Assembly: GCA_032821775.1 (NCBI GenBank)
Contig: JAVLRN010000003.1
Coordinates: 2,170,001-2,234,000 of the forward strand
Source: Sanguinoderma infundibulare
Taxonomy: Eukaryota > Basidiomycota > Agaricomycetes > Polyporales > Polyporaceae
Length of the DNA: 64,000 bases
Reading direction: 5' to 3'
Under the pieces are notes generated by a model that made no database searches, was not told the origin of the DNA, and saw only the letters and a list, made by a program, of their open reading frames with translations. The translations under genes and the position numbers were made by a program. Position 1 is the first letter of the stretch; each line of letters begins with the position of its first letter. Below are positions 12,801-23,262 of this stretch, piece after piece.

Positions 12801-13546
12801 ACCGCTTGAACCCGGTCGAGTTCGAGAAGGACGACGACACGAACCACCACATCGACTTTATCACCGCTGCATCGAACCTGCGCGCGATGAACTACAGCAT
12901 CACGCCGGCCGACAGGCACACGACGAAGCAGATCGCTGGCAAGATCATCCCCGCTATCGCCACGACTACGTCGCTGGTCACCGGTCTTGTATGCTTGGAG
13001 CTCTACAAGGTTTGTCATCATTACCACATTTGTAAGTTTGTGGCGATGAACTGACGCGTTGGTATAGCTCATCGGCGGCAAGAACACGCTCGAGGACTAC
13101 AAGAACGGCTTCGTCAACCTCGCGTTGCCGTTCTTCGGCTTCTCGGAGCCCATCGCGCCGAAGAAGAGCAAGTACGGCGAGACCGAGTGGACGCTCTGGG
13201 ACCGCTTCGAGTTCAAGAACGACCCGACGCTCAAGGAGATCATCGTCTGGTTCGCGCGCGAGCACAAGCTCGATGTCAGCATGGTCTCGCAGGGCGTCAG
13301 CATGCTCTGGAGCTCGTTCATCGGCAAGAAGAAGAGCGAGGAGCGGCTGCCGATGAAGTTCAGCAAGCTCGTGGAGCATGTGAGCAAGAAGCCGGTACCG
13401 CCACACACCAAGCACCTCATCGTCGAGGTCATGGTGAGCGACGAGGAGGGCGAGGATGTAGAGGTACGTGATTCGCAAGGTGTGCGCTACGGCGGGTGCT
13501 CATGGACGTTATCCTTTAGGTTCCTTTTATCGTCGTCCATGTCTAG
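9837..13546 (+). CDS. UBA1: ubiquitin-activating enzyme E1
   Basis: Activates ubiquitin by ATP-dependent adenylation and passes it to a catalytic cysteine, then to E2 enzymes. The N-terminus [20 protein letters not shown] precedes [20 protein letters not shown] and the inactive adenylation domain ([20 protein letters not shown]). The active adenylation domain has [20 protein letters not shown] and [19 protein letters not shown]. Crossover residues appear in [20 protein letters not shown]. The catalytic cysteine is in [20 protein letters not shown], codon at about 12064. The ubiquitin-fold domain closes the protein, and the last exon (13520-13546) encodes VPFIVVHV. Introns include about 9915-10045, 10110-10176, 10260-10308, 10457-10510, 11788-11843, 12108-12163, 13010-13066 and 13465-13519. 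Length (about 1,010 residues) matches the family. The nearest convergent neighbour ends 143 bases away. Confidence 0.95.
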
Positions 13547-13689
13547 CGGCCGTCGAGTGTGATGTGCAGATTACGAGCAGTGTACAACGTTAGATAGAAG
13601 ACAACAATGACAATGTAGCTATACGTCAATGGCCTTATGACGTTTTGGTGGGAAAGAATATGTTAGTTTTTTGTCGGGTGCGTCCAAGT

Positions 13690-15751
13690 TCAGTCAGAGT
13701 CTGATACCACAATCGCGTCCTGCTTCACAAGCCTAGCACGCTTTGAAGTCGAAGGCTCACCCCCTCCCGACTGCTCAACTTCCAAAGAGCGTTTCGAAGG
13801 CGATTTCGCTTTCTCTGTCGCCTTCGGGACGCATGTTTCCGAGCTGGCGTTGCTGGCGGTTCCATCTGACGCAGGAGGGTGTGGATGGGCCGAGGCCTCT
13901 TTCTCTCCAGCGGATGGTGGCGCATGCTCTGTCTGATACTCCTGAACATACACGTCGATTTCTACGATACCCTAATCAGTACTCCGATAGCGGCATAAGG
14001 GAGCCGTGCTGCTTACTCTTTGCTAGACGGTAATTGATCTGGAGCCACGCTGCAATACTGCGCTTCGTGTTCTGCGCAGTAGCCATCGTCATCTCAAGAA
14101 TAAACAACTAGGATAAGAAGAGCACATACCTGGGGGCGACTGGCAAACTCTTCCCATCGACTGTGTACGGTGAGGCGTTCCCAACTGTCAGGTTCGCTCT
14201 TGCGCTTGTTCACGATGTATCGTGCCATGCGGCGAAGCTCTTCCTCCGTGATCCTAGGCCTGTGTTTTCGCCTTGGCCTCTCATTGCATTCCTTCTGTTT
14301 TTTCGAGGTCGAGAACGGCGTCTGGGGAAGAGTGCTAGGCTCGTAGTCAAGGTCGTCACCAGGTTCAGCGGGCTCGCCATCCTCTTCATCCTCATCTCCG
14401 GAATCGTCCTCCGAGTCCTCGTCGCTTGGCTGTGCAGCATGCGGATGGTTGGGCGGGACAGGGAGGGTCTCCTGCATATGGCTTTCAACACACTTGCGAG
14501 CCTGACGCTTGCGAGCCAGGATGTAGATCTCGTCCGGGAGCTTGCACGCCCTGTCCCAATGCCGTTTCCACGAATCTGCACTGTGGTGAGGCGCCTATGA
14601 AGGCGGCAAGGTGCGCATGAGCCAAGTTGGTAAGAATGGGCACGCCACGGGAGCGTGGAGCATACCTGTTCTGCTAACTCTCTGCACAACTGCGCTTTTT
14701 TCGGAACGGGGCCCTTGCGAAGGCGGTACTTCAGGAAATGGATGAAGAAGATCTTGTCCTCGTTCGTGAACCTGGGACTGTCGTCTCCGCGCTGCCGGCG
14801 TGGCGGCTTCGGCTTGGTGTGCGGAGGGAGGGGCGGGATGCACGTCTCATCGTGCTCCTCCGCTGTGGGGTCGCGTTTCTTGATCCGGTGACCTGCCAGT
14901 GCGGAGGTGTCGTCTAGAGCACCGTCTTCGCGCATTGCGGTTTTGGAACTGGACGTAGTGCCTTCGCGCGTGTCACGATGACGAACTAGAGCTGGCGATG
15001 TACCTGAAGCTCCGGAAGCGGACGATGATCTAACGATCAGCGAGTCTGGTCAGTCTGGAGAGGTGTGCACAAGGACACAGAACATACCGCGACGTGTTTA
15101 CGACGCTGCTTGGTGACGCGGCAGCAGATGTCTTCGCGAAGGCTTGTGGGTAAACCATCGGGCCCAGTCTCTCGATGTGCTTTATGAAGTAGTCTTTCCA
15201 CGCTGCGATACTGGGCATGAGGACTTAACCGTGAAGGAATGAGCATCGGGAAGAGGTGACTTCACTGACCGGCGGCTGTGTGGTTATTCACCTAGGTCTC
15301 GGTGGTCAGCTCTCAGAACTGAATCCGGTGGTACTCGTCGACTCACATTGTCAAGATTAGAAAGCCCTTGCAACGGCGTCAGCCCATCCCCCTTAGCTTC
15401 ACGAAGCGCGTTCACGAGCACCCGCTCGTCGTCCGGCGCGAACGCGATCGGAGTCGATCCGTCAACCTCGTCGATCGACGGAGGCTGTTTCGTTGTCGCG
15501 CTCGACTGGAACCCCAAAGGCTGGCCTACGCTAACGGTCTGAACCGTCTGGAGGGTCGGAAGCCCCCACGACTGTCCGCCGATCTGCGAACCGGGCTGCA
15601 ACCCTTGCAGGTAGAAGCTCGGGACAGCCGTCTGAGGCACGCCGGCGAAGCTGGCGGTCGGACTGCCACTGGTGGGTTGGAGCTGTCGCTGAGCTTGGAG
15701 GGCGGTCATGAGACACCCAAGGGGTATGGTGACCTGGTTGAATTGGTTCAT
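13690..15751 (-). CDS. paralogue A of a three-module Myb/SANT-like family (complete)
   Basis: Not assignable to a named gene. The start MNQFNQVTIPLGCLMTALQA at 15751 is chosen because all four paralogues begin MN followed by a Gln/Pro/Met-rich stretch. Module M1 is DDERVLVNALREAKGDGLTP joined over introns to AWKDYFIKHIERLGPMVYP. Module M2 is RFTNEDKIFFIHFLKYRLRK, then LCRELAEQ, an intron, and ADSWKRHWDRACKLPDEIYI. Module M3 is RITEEELRRMARYIVNKRKS joined to SRWEEFASRPQNTKRSIAAW and a following helix. Each has spaced aromatic residues like a Myb/SANT helix-turn-helix fold. Acidic linkers lie between M2 and M3. The tail is Lys/Arg-rich (SKRARLVKQD) and ends IVVSDSD. A nuclear, DNA- or chromatin-binding role is inferred only from fold-like spacing; a distant link to Rap1-type Myb domains is possible. 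Confidence 0.65.
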
Positions 15752-16172
15752 GTTGGGGTTCGGGAGCCAGTGACCTGGAGGGAAGCGAGGGAGCGGCGTG
15801 CAGAGGGGCTGGGTCGAAAGAAGTGGCCCCTGTGAGCGCGGATGAATATATAGGACTGCACCCATGCATGTGGAGAAGACAGTCCCTTGGACGGGTTGAC
15901 GTAAACCTGACTTTGGGGCATGCGGCACCTTCAGCACCAGCGTCGAAGACATCTGAGCGCCCACGACACTTCTCCAATATGATGGTCGCGAGAGGTGCGG
16001 CGACATTGATATATGTTTAGACAAATGGGCGGCGGGGCGTGCGTACTTTCACAGGGCTAGAAGTACTGTCCAAGGATCCGAAGCAGATGAGCAAGTGTAC
16101 ATAGGATGAAACATACCGAGACGATCCCTGCTAACTGATATATAACGGTACAGAAATCATGAACGCGTGGCC
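15752..16172. promoter_or_regulatory. promoter of paralogue A with TATA-like box
   Basis: On the minus strand a TATA-like tatatatt (plus-strand bases 15845-15852) lies about 95 bases before the ATG at 15751, which supports that start. The remaining sequence up to the 3' end of paralogue B (16173) holds AT-rich patches at about 16007-16015 and 16138-16146 but no gene. Confidence 0.5.
15845..15852 (-). promoter_or_regulatory. TATA-like box of paralogue A
   Basis: AT-rich aatatata on the plus strand (tatatatt on the coding strand), about 95 bases before the chosen ATG at 15751. The other paralogues have no equally clear box at this distance. Confidence 0.4.
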
Positions 16173-18119
16173 TCAAGAATCAGAGTTCTCGTCCGAGGAG
16201 TCCTCTATCTGGATGTATTCCCGAAAGAGCGCCTCCGATTCGTCCTGCTTGATACGTTTATGGGGCGAGGGAACGCGACTTCCTGGCTCAGAGTCAAAGT
16301 CACGCTTCTGTCGCCGCTCCGCGTCCGCGTCGGGGCTTCGCGTTGACGTCTCTTCGACCTTCTCTGCCTTCGCGGATCGCGGCGCGTCGGCGACCTCACT
16401 ATCATCATGCTGGGGTGGAGTGGTCTTCGTCTTCCGTGCCTCTGCCTCAGCCAGGTACTGCTTGTAAAGGTCGTTCAACTCTGCGGCGTCGCCAGTCTTT
16501 TTCTCAGCGACCCTAAACTAGACGCGGACACGCAAAACATCCGCTTACCTTTAGCACGATGTCGTGCCACCTGATACCACGAGTTACTGTTGCGAAGTTG
16601 ATTCTGCGTGTCAGGCGAGCCCGTGCCTGAACATCACGCACTGACGCCGATTCCGCCGTGGTCAGGCATGAGGGCTCCGAAACCCCCACAAGGGGACCGA
16701 CGACGAGAGGACGCTTCCAGATTCACGGATGAGGACAAGGTGTTTTTCATCCACTTCCTGCACTGGCGTCTCGGTCGTCCGGGCGCGATTCCGGCCAAGC
16801 AGGACCTGTACGAGGCACTCGGTGCGCAGGTGGGCCTCTCCGTGTCATCACTTTCGCCTTCCCTGTCAGCTTGACGGCGAACGACCGCATTTGGCAGACG
16901 CCGCGCCATAACGCGGACGCGTGGAAGAGGCATTGGGTTGAACACCCGGAGTTACCAGACAAGATATACATTGAGGCGCGCAAGCGCGCTGAAGAGATAC
17001 AACTAACGCCTGCTGGGCCCGGAGAGCCGGGATATGCTCTACTGGCAGACTCGAGCGACGAGGAGGACTCTGAAGAGCAGGGGGATGACGGCGAAGATGC
17101 AGTGGCGGACAACGCGTGGTCCGATGAGCAGAAGCCGAGGCGGCAGCGGGGGCGGAACCGCGCTGTGAACGCTCAACGACTAGTTTTTTCTTGCCGTGGG
17201 TCGGAGTTGTCGACAGACCTTTGAGTGGACGTTGGGATGCTAGCGGAGGACTGGGGCGGCGAGCGGAAGCACTGTTCTTATGATTTGGCTTGATAGCATT
17301 GGAGCTTGAGCTCCGGGATGGGACACCATGTGGTGGCTTTGTCGGCCTGTAAGCAAATATCTGTTGGCAATTTGTACTTATGTCCGAGCGTGAAACGTAC
17401 TTGGGTGGGTGAGACTTAGCGGATACAGATAGTGGTAGCCGCTCGGACGCAGAACGCGTCGGGGTACTGCGAGCCTCGTCCGACCGGTAAATCCTGGGTA
17501 TCAGTCGTTCAAGGTTCGCGAGGAAGTAATCCTTCCACTCTGCATGTGAAGGAGTATTAGACAATATCCCCAACGCGAAGAAGGGGGCCCCTCACCCAGA
17601 GCGGTATGCTCGTATACCTGTACAAGACTGGTCGGTTGCGAAACAGAGAGAGAGAGCTACCAGAACACCCACTTTATCAAGTTTGTTCAGTGCCGCGAGA
17701 GGCGTCTGACCCCTCGCTTTGGCGAGCTTGAGCGTGTTGACGAGCGTATCCTCTTCAAGTGTGTCCAAGTCGATAGGCATGTGATTATTGTTCTGCGATT
17801 CCCCATGATGTCCAATGGCCCGGTTGCCGTCCGAAGAAGGGGGCTGCTGAGGTACCAGCTGTACCTGAAAGGTGGGAGGTGCAACGACGGGTGTCTGGAA
17901 CTGAGGCAGCATCCATTGTTGCCCATCCTGTGACGGGAACCCCTGCATCAAGAGGTTAGGGGCTTGAAGACCTGCCTGCTGCTGAGGCATCATCATCATC
18001 ATGGGGTTCATGGGGTGCGCAGCGTTGCCTCCAGGAGGGTGAGGTTGTGGCGGGAAGGAAGCCATTAGGTTGTTCACTGGTAAGAAAGTAGGTGGCATCT
18101 GACTACTAGAGGGATTCAT
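16173..18119 (-). pseudogene. paralogue B of the Myb/SANT-like family, disrupted by an internal inversion
   Basis: The 5' part is normal. MNPSSSQMPPTFLPVNNLMA starts at 18119, followed by a Pro/Gln/Met-rich region. M1 reads EEDTLVNTLKLAKARGQTPL and, after introns, HAEWKDYFLANLERLIPRIY at about 17500-17550. The linker continues to about 17175 (THGKKKLVVERSQR). The 3' part resumes at about 16595 with the second half of M3 (TRGIRWHDIVLK, then after an intron VAEKKTGDAAELNDLYKQYL). It ends in the acidic tail IQIEDSSDENSDS at 16173. Between these parts the minus strand does not encode M2; the plus strand does (next entry). The first half of M3 is not found. A continuous full-length product therefore cannot be made from the minus strand, so the gene is called broken. 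A truncated M1-only protein remains possible. Assembly error is an alternative explanation. Confidence 0.6.
16600..17170 (+). pseudogene. inverted M2 module of paralogue B
   Basis: The plus strand encodes RFTDEDKVFFIHFLHWRLGR followed by KQDLYEALGAQ. After an intron at about 16830-16898 it continues TPRHNADAWKRHWVEHPELP and DKIYIEARKRAEEIQL, then an acidic linker. This is the M2 module plus flanking linkers seen in paralogues A and D, with the intron at the same place between (A/G)EQ or GAQ and TP(H/R)H. It lies inside paralogue B but in the opposite orientation, exactly where B lacks its own M2. The reading frame runs into antisense linker sequence after about 17165 and stops at 17222-17224. 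It has no M1 or M3 and no convincing start, so it is read as a relocated exon pair and not as an independent gene. Confidence 0.62.
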
Positions 18120-18486
18120 GGCGCGAGTATCGCGTCGAAAGCGCAAGATGAGCGTTGTGCGTAACCGAACAAGGACGCGGCACAACTCGAAGCGCGACGG
18201 CCGACGCAGACACCGTCAAGGCCAAGGTCACAGTTCCCGCCAGAACCCGGGCCGAGCCACTCCTCTTCAACAAACCCACGCCCAAAACAGAACAAGCGCG
18301 TGACGTAACGCGTAGGCGCCAACTGTGCTCGACAAACGCTCGCGGAGCCAAATGCGCATCGCAACCATATCCATCGCGAAGAAGTCTACTAACGCTACAA
18401 AACCAGAAAAATGTACAACGATGCGGCTTCGATACTTCCCAGAATAGTCACTGCGGTGCCCCGTCCACCTCGAGCACATACCCCAC
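18120..18486. promoter_or_regulatory. intergenic region between paralogues C and B
   Basis: 367 bases between the stop of C (18487) and the start of B (18119), both on the minus strand. No canonical TATA box, no repeat and no other gene were recognised. Confidence 0.3.
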
Positions 18487-20063
18487 CTACGCTGAATCCG
18501 ACTCGGAATCGCCACGCGACGCGTCCGCCTGCTTGAGGCGTTTCTCTTCGTGATCACCGTCGGAAGCGTCCTCAGACGCAAGGCGCTTGCGCGAGTTGGA
18601 GAGAGCCGCGTTTTCATGGGAGTTATCGTCCCCGGAACGTCCGTCCTCCTCGTCTTGTTTTTTCGGAGTCCGCGACCGTCCAGCTCGGCCCACGGCCGCT
18701 CTCTTCTCCGCCCGGTATTCAGCGATGTACTGGTTGATCACTGGTACGGGTTGTGCGTAAGCCTTTCTCGGATGAATGTCAAGGACGGACCAGCACTGAC
18801 TTTCTCTGTGACGCTCAGACCGCGATAACTTTGCCCATCCGTCTCCCGTCCGTCTTTTGCCTTGCTGCAAACAGTGACGAGTAAGCACACTGCATCGTCC
18901 AGTTTGGTAGCATACCTCGGTCAGGCGGGCAAATCTCCACCAGTACTTGTTCCCAGTCGCCGATTCATCCAACGTTGGCGGGCTATCGACCTTGTACCGG
19001 GCCATGGCACGTAGATCGGCTTTCGTCACATCCTTCCGAGTCCGCGCGACAGCCAAGCCGGAACCATCGTCGGACCCCTCTTGTTGTTGGGATGCGCCGC
19101 GGGCGTGCTTGTGCTTGGATCGCTCTGTTCTTGCGTGCGCGCGAGATGCGTCGGACCCGGATACATCGTCAGAATGATCCGAGTCCGAATCGTCCGCCCC
19201 CGATCGCATTTGAGCGGATTTTCCCGTTCCCCGTGAGGGAGCCAGAGCGTTGTGCGCCTTCTTGAATGCTTGCCGATGAACCGGTTCGTTGGTCGCCCGC
19301 TTCTTGAGGCTAAAGCGGATCTGCATCAGCTTTGGAACGCACATACTCACGACCTCTCTTACTGTTCCAGACTGGGCGCGCCTGTGTTGGACAAGCGGGG
19401 CGGCCAACGACCTTCAACGTGCCCCGCGCCGGTCCGGTACACCTTGGGGTACAGCCGATCCAGGTGGTCGAGAAAGTAGTTCTTCCAAGCTGTACGTTCG
19501 AACGCGTCAACGCTTCAGCGTGCAAGCGCATATATGGAGGTCTGACCGCTTTCACCGTGGTTGTTCACCTAGCTCAACATGTCAACGTTGTCATCGTCAT
19601 CCATCCATGGGACGACACTCACATTGTGCAGTTTATCCAGGACCTGCCGAGCGGTCAACCCCTCCGCCCGGCCCTCCCGCAACGCTCTGATCAACGTCCG
19701 CTCGTCGTCCGCGACGGACCCGACCGGTGCGGAGCTGGCATTCTGCAGCAGCGACTGCATCGCTCCAGCAAACGCCGCGACGTCGTTGATTACGAGCGGC
19801 TGTGCGGAAGCGTTCGGTGCTGCCGCACCCCGGATCTGGGGCACTTGGGATAGCCAGTGTTGCCCGCCTTGCTGCCATCCCTGCCACATGACCTCGAACG
19901 TGGGTCCTCCTGGCTGTATCTGCAGCACCCCTTGAGGGAGTTGCATCTGGGGCGCACTGCCCGTGCCGTGGGGTTGCTGCGACTGATTGTGGCCCGCTCC
20001 CATCATCATATTCATGAATGCAGGAAGCGCCATGTTGATGTTTGTGGGGTTGTTGGGATTCAT
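18487..20063 (-). CDS. paralogue C of the Myb/SANT-like family, middle module missing
   Basis: Starts MNPNNPTNINMALPAFMNMM at 20063 with a Met/Gln/Pro-rich leader. M1 is present: DDERTLIRALREGRAEGLTA, RQVLDKLHNV and, after introns, AWKNYFLDHLDRLYPKVYR at about 19440-19500. Sequence then passes through a Lys-rich linker directly to an acidic Ser/Asp stretch and M3 (DVTKADLRAMARYKVDSPPT, then WWRFARLTEV, with later exons INQYIAEYRAEKRA). No FxxEDKxFFIHFL or WKRHW motif of M2 is seen on either strand here. The tail has SRKRLASEDASDGDHEEKRL and ends GDSESDSA at 18487. A large open frame at 18487-19407 spans several probable introns. Function unknown; it may be a shortened but expressed variant or a decaying copy. 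Confidence 0.55.
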
Positions 20064-20519
20064 GGTGATAAGGTGGCTGACGGAGATGGATAGGTTTGTC
20101 TGTGGTGAGTTACGGACCCTCACGGCCGCGGAGTGGACGACGAAAGAGACGTCGAGGGCCTCCGCGCCCCGTGTCCCACGCCGAAGTTGAACGTTGGTTG
20201 AACTCTAACAGCCAGGAAGCACTTAGGGTGCCGAACAATACGTCAACATGTCCCTCACGTGTGTATGCAACACGTTCTGAAAAGACTCCATCAAGCTGTC
20301 TGGACATAGACATAACCTAAACGCCGTCACATGCGTACATCTCGGACTACAAGAGTGGTTTGACAAACCATCTGATACGCGAGCGGGTTGTTCGCCTCCA
20401 TGGACGTCCATACGCACGCCGCAGAATCCGTCTTCATGCTATCCATCAAAGTCGCACGCCGCCGTCGACACATCCTGCATGATTACGCCGGTCCCGAGGT
20501 TGGGCTGTTCGCATGGCGT
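20064..20519. promoter_or_regulatory. intergenic region between paralogues D and C
   Basis: 456 bases separating the stop of D from the start of C, both on the minus strand. No canonical TATA box or other gene is visible; the short open frames look like chance. Confidence 0.3.
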
Positions 20520-22591
20520 TCAGTCCGAGTCGATTTCAATGGGCTCCTCCTTGGCGTCCTTCTCCTTGATGCGCTTGGGGGCAGGGAAGTCGGGGCACGG
20601 GCCGGTACCCGCAGTCACGGAGCGCGGACTTTCCGACTCTGCGCGTCGTTTCTGTGGGACAGCGGTCAGGGCGCCGTCCTCCGTGGCGCGCGTCTCCAAA
20701 GACGTGGAAGCTCTGTCGCGGTCGGCCAAGGGGGAACTGTCCACGTCCGTGTGCTGAGGCTCGGGCTCTGGGCCCTGGACCCCATGATCGGCAGCCGCAG
20801 CGGCGTACTCCTGGTCATAGCGGTCGAGGACTGGCGCGATCGGCAGACCACAATCAGCATCAGCGCGTAGTACATCAAGGACAGCACACTGACCATCGGA
20901 GCGATCGCGCTCGATGCGGGACCAAGCGTTCGCGGACCGCTTGAGGTTCTAAACATATTCGCAAATTTAAGAGTCTACGTCCGTAAAAGACCCCGTAGGA
21001 ATCACACCTCTGGACGCTCCGCGAACTCTTCCCACCGTGCAATCCGGGGCGCATACTGACCCCACACGTGCTGCCTCGCGCGCTTGTACTGCGCCATTGC
21101 GCGCAAGTCGTCCTCGGTGACCTTGACACCGCCCTTCGGGCGACGAAGCCCACAAACCTGAAGGTCGGACAACCCAGCCTGTACCGGAAACGTCGACCCA
21201 AATGAACCGTCATCGGCAGCAACGTCCTCGCACCCATGTCCACTCGATGACGATGAGGAGTCAGACATGACCGCTTCGTCGTCCTCTCTCTTGAGAGCTG
21301 CGATGTATATTTTATCCGGGAGCTCAGGCTGATCGCTCCAATGACGCTTCCACGCGTCCGCGTTGTGGTGGGGCGTCTGTACGTCATAATGTTAGACAAC
21401 GCGTCTGTGCATCAGGAGAGACATTCGTAGGTACTCACTTGCCCCGCAAGCATGCGGTAAACAACTTCCTTGCTTGGAACCGGTCCTTCGCGCAGGTACC
21501 ACATCAAGAAATGTATGAAGAATACTTTATCTTCGTCCGTAAACTTGTTGCCGGCGTCGCGATGGTCTCCGGTTGGGGGCTTTGGTTGGGACAGTGCATC
21601 GAAGCGCGGGATGGGCGTGCCCCCATGAAACTGGTCGACGGGATCACCCCGCCTGGACCGGACGCTCGTCGGTCCCCCGTGTTCCGAGAAGGGAGAGGAG
21701 GGTTGGTACGCCTGATACTCCGGTCCAAGTCGCCGATCTCTGAAGGAGAGGCTCGGGCTTGCATCGCTTGAGCTCGGTGTCGACTGTCCAGAGGCGCCGA
21801 TGACGGGCAGATCGCGCCGAGCACTGTGCCCGGGATAGGATCAGTGGACCGTTCGGACCAACACAGGAAACGACGTACTGTGCGGGGGCTCGTGAAGACG
21901 ATGACCGCGGCGTCGTCTGAACAAGTGCTTGGCTTGGACCGCCCCTTCGACCCGTAGCACTGGCAACATTCGCGAAGAGCTTTGGAACAAGGGTCTGCAA
22001 GCGATCAAGAAAGTAGTCCTTCCACACTGATAACACCGTCAGCCAATCGCACCACAATATCATCCCAAGGGGCTCAAATGAGGAACTCACAAGCATTCGC
22101 GTACCCATTCGCCTAAACGTAACCCGAGATCAGCGCTTCTGCCGTACACGTACCAAAGGCATGAGACGTACATTACCGAGCTTCTCAATGGCCTCTCGCG
22201 GGCTCAGCCCCTTCGACCTGCCTTTCTTTACCGCGTCCACGACGATCCTGTCGTTGCCCGTAGACCGAGCGATCTCCTTACTGGCATTCTTTTTGCCCAG
22301 TTCCGCAACAACAGCGGTCACCACGTCCTGAAGAAACGCGTGCTGGTCGCCTACGGCGGGTGGCGGCTGTTCCTGGGCCTGCGGCTGCTGCACCCATGGC
22401 GGCGCCGGCATCCTTTGTTGGGGTCCTGGCAGTACCGGAGGCGCATACATCCCCTGCTGCACCCAAGGCTGCTGCGCCTGCCAATAACCCGGAGGGGGAG
22501 GGCCCGGCTGCGCCCCGACAGGAGCCTGGTTCTGAGGCTGGTGCACGTATCCAGGAGGTATGAACTGATTGTTGAACGCGTTCCCGTTCAT
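20520..22591 (-). CDS. paralogue D of the Myb/SANT-like family (complete)
   Basis: Starts MNGNAFNNQFIPPGYVHQPQ at 22591, then a Pro/Gln-rich leader of about 100 residues. M1 is GNDRIVVDAVKKGRSKGLSP, REAIEKLGNV and WKDYFLDRLQTLVPKLFANV. M2 is KFTDEDKVFFIHFLMWYLRE, MLAGQ, an intron, then TPHHNADAWKRHWSDQPELP and DKIYIAALKRED. M3 is KVTEDDLRAMAQYKRARQHV, APRIARWEEFAERPEV, an intron, and KRSANAWSRIE. The end is basic (APKRIKEKDAKEE) and closes PIEIDSD at 20520. This is the best reference copy because all modules and the shared intron between AGQ and TPHH are present. The role is unknown; nuclear localisation is inferred from the Lys/Arg cluster. Confidence 0.65.
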
Positions 22592-23262
22592 TGTGTGCGC
22601 GAGGGGCTAAGAGCCTAACGAGGAGACAGTGGTGGGCGGGAAGAGACCAGGTTCTGGTTGAACAGCGTCGAACAACCACCCAGCCCATCTCCCACGCTGA
22701 AAAAGAAGTCGACTGTTCCATTAAACTTCATCAGGGAACGAGCACCACCTCGAAGAGTCCGAATCCTCATCTTTCCTCACCGAAGTCACGGTGGTGCCCA
22801 CCATTGGACCGGGCGTAGACGCCCGACGTTCGAGTCGCCCAGAATGTTGGAGACACCAGGCAGCTGCCGCCGGAATTCGTCGGATGTTATCTAAAAATCA
22901 TCATTTTTGATACGGACGCTTCTGTCGGCGGGAGTGCGTGTGCAATTGTAAGCTTACCTACAACAGAATGGTTCTCTGCGACCCAGCGGTCCCCTGCAAT
23001 GGAGTTGTCCTCTGTTAGCCTGTGACCTGGCAGCGGTCCTCGGTGACAGTCATTCTTGACGACCAAATTGTTCTCGGCGACCGAGCTGTTCTCTGCGCCC
23101 TCGACCGTTCTGTCGGAACGCGCCCAACCTCAGGGATCTGACCACTCCCTTGTTCTCGACTCGCCAACCTCTGCACGCCATCCGTTCGAGCGTCAGCACA
23201 AGTTATGTTAGATTCACAAGCGAACAAAAATACACAAAAAGACAGGATGCAACACCGTACGT
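22592..23262. other. intergenic region with imperfect short repeats
   Basis: Contains the promoter side of paralogue D and the 3' flank of the chitinase gene. Between about 22968 and 23115 a motif close to gttctctgcgacc recurs three or more times with mismatches (about 22971, 23070 and 23090). This suggests a decayed tandem repeat. No open frame here resembles a known protein. Confidence 0.3.

Noticed and set aside
13690..22591. Naming the Myb/SANT-like proteins as Rap1
   Set aside because: No BRCT or Rap1 C-terminal domain is visible and similarity is limited to general Myb-like spacing; the name would overstate the evidence.
22780..22860. Possible tRNA because of a gttcgagtc T-loop-like string
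   Set aside because: No acceptor stem, A box or D arm could be paired around it.
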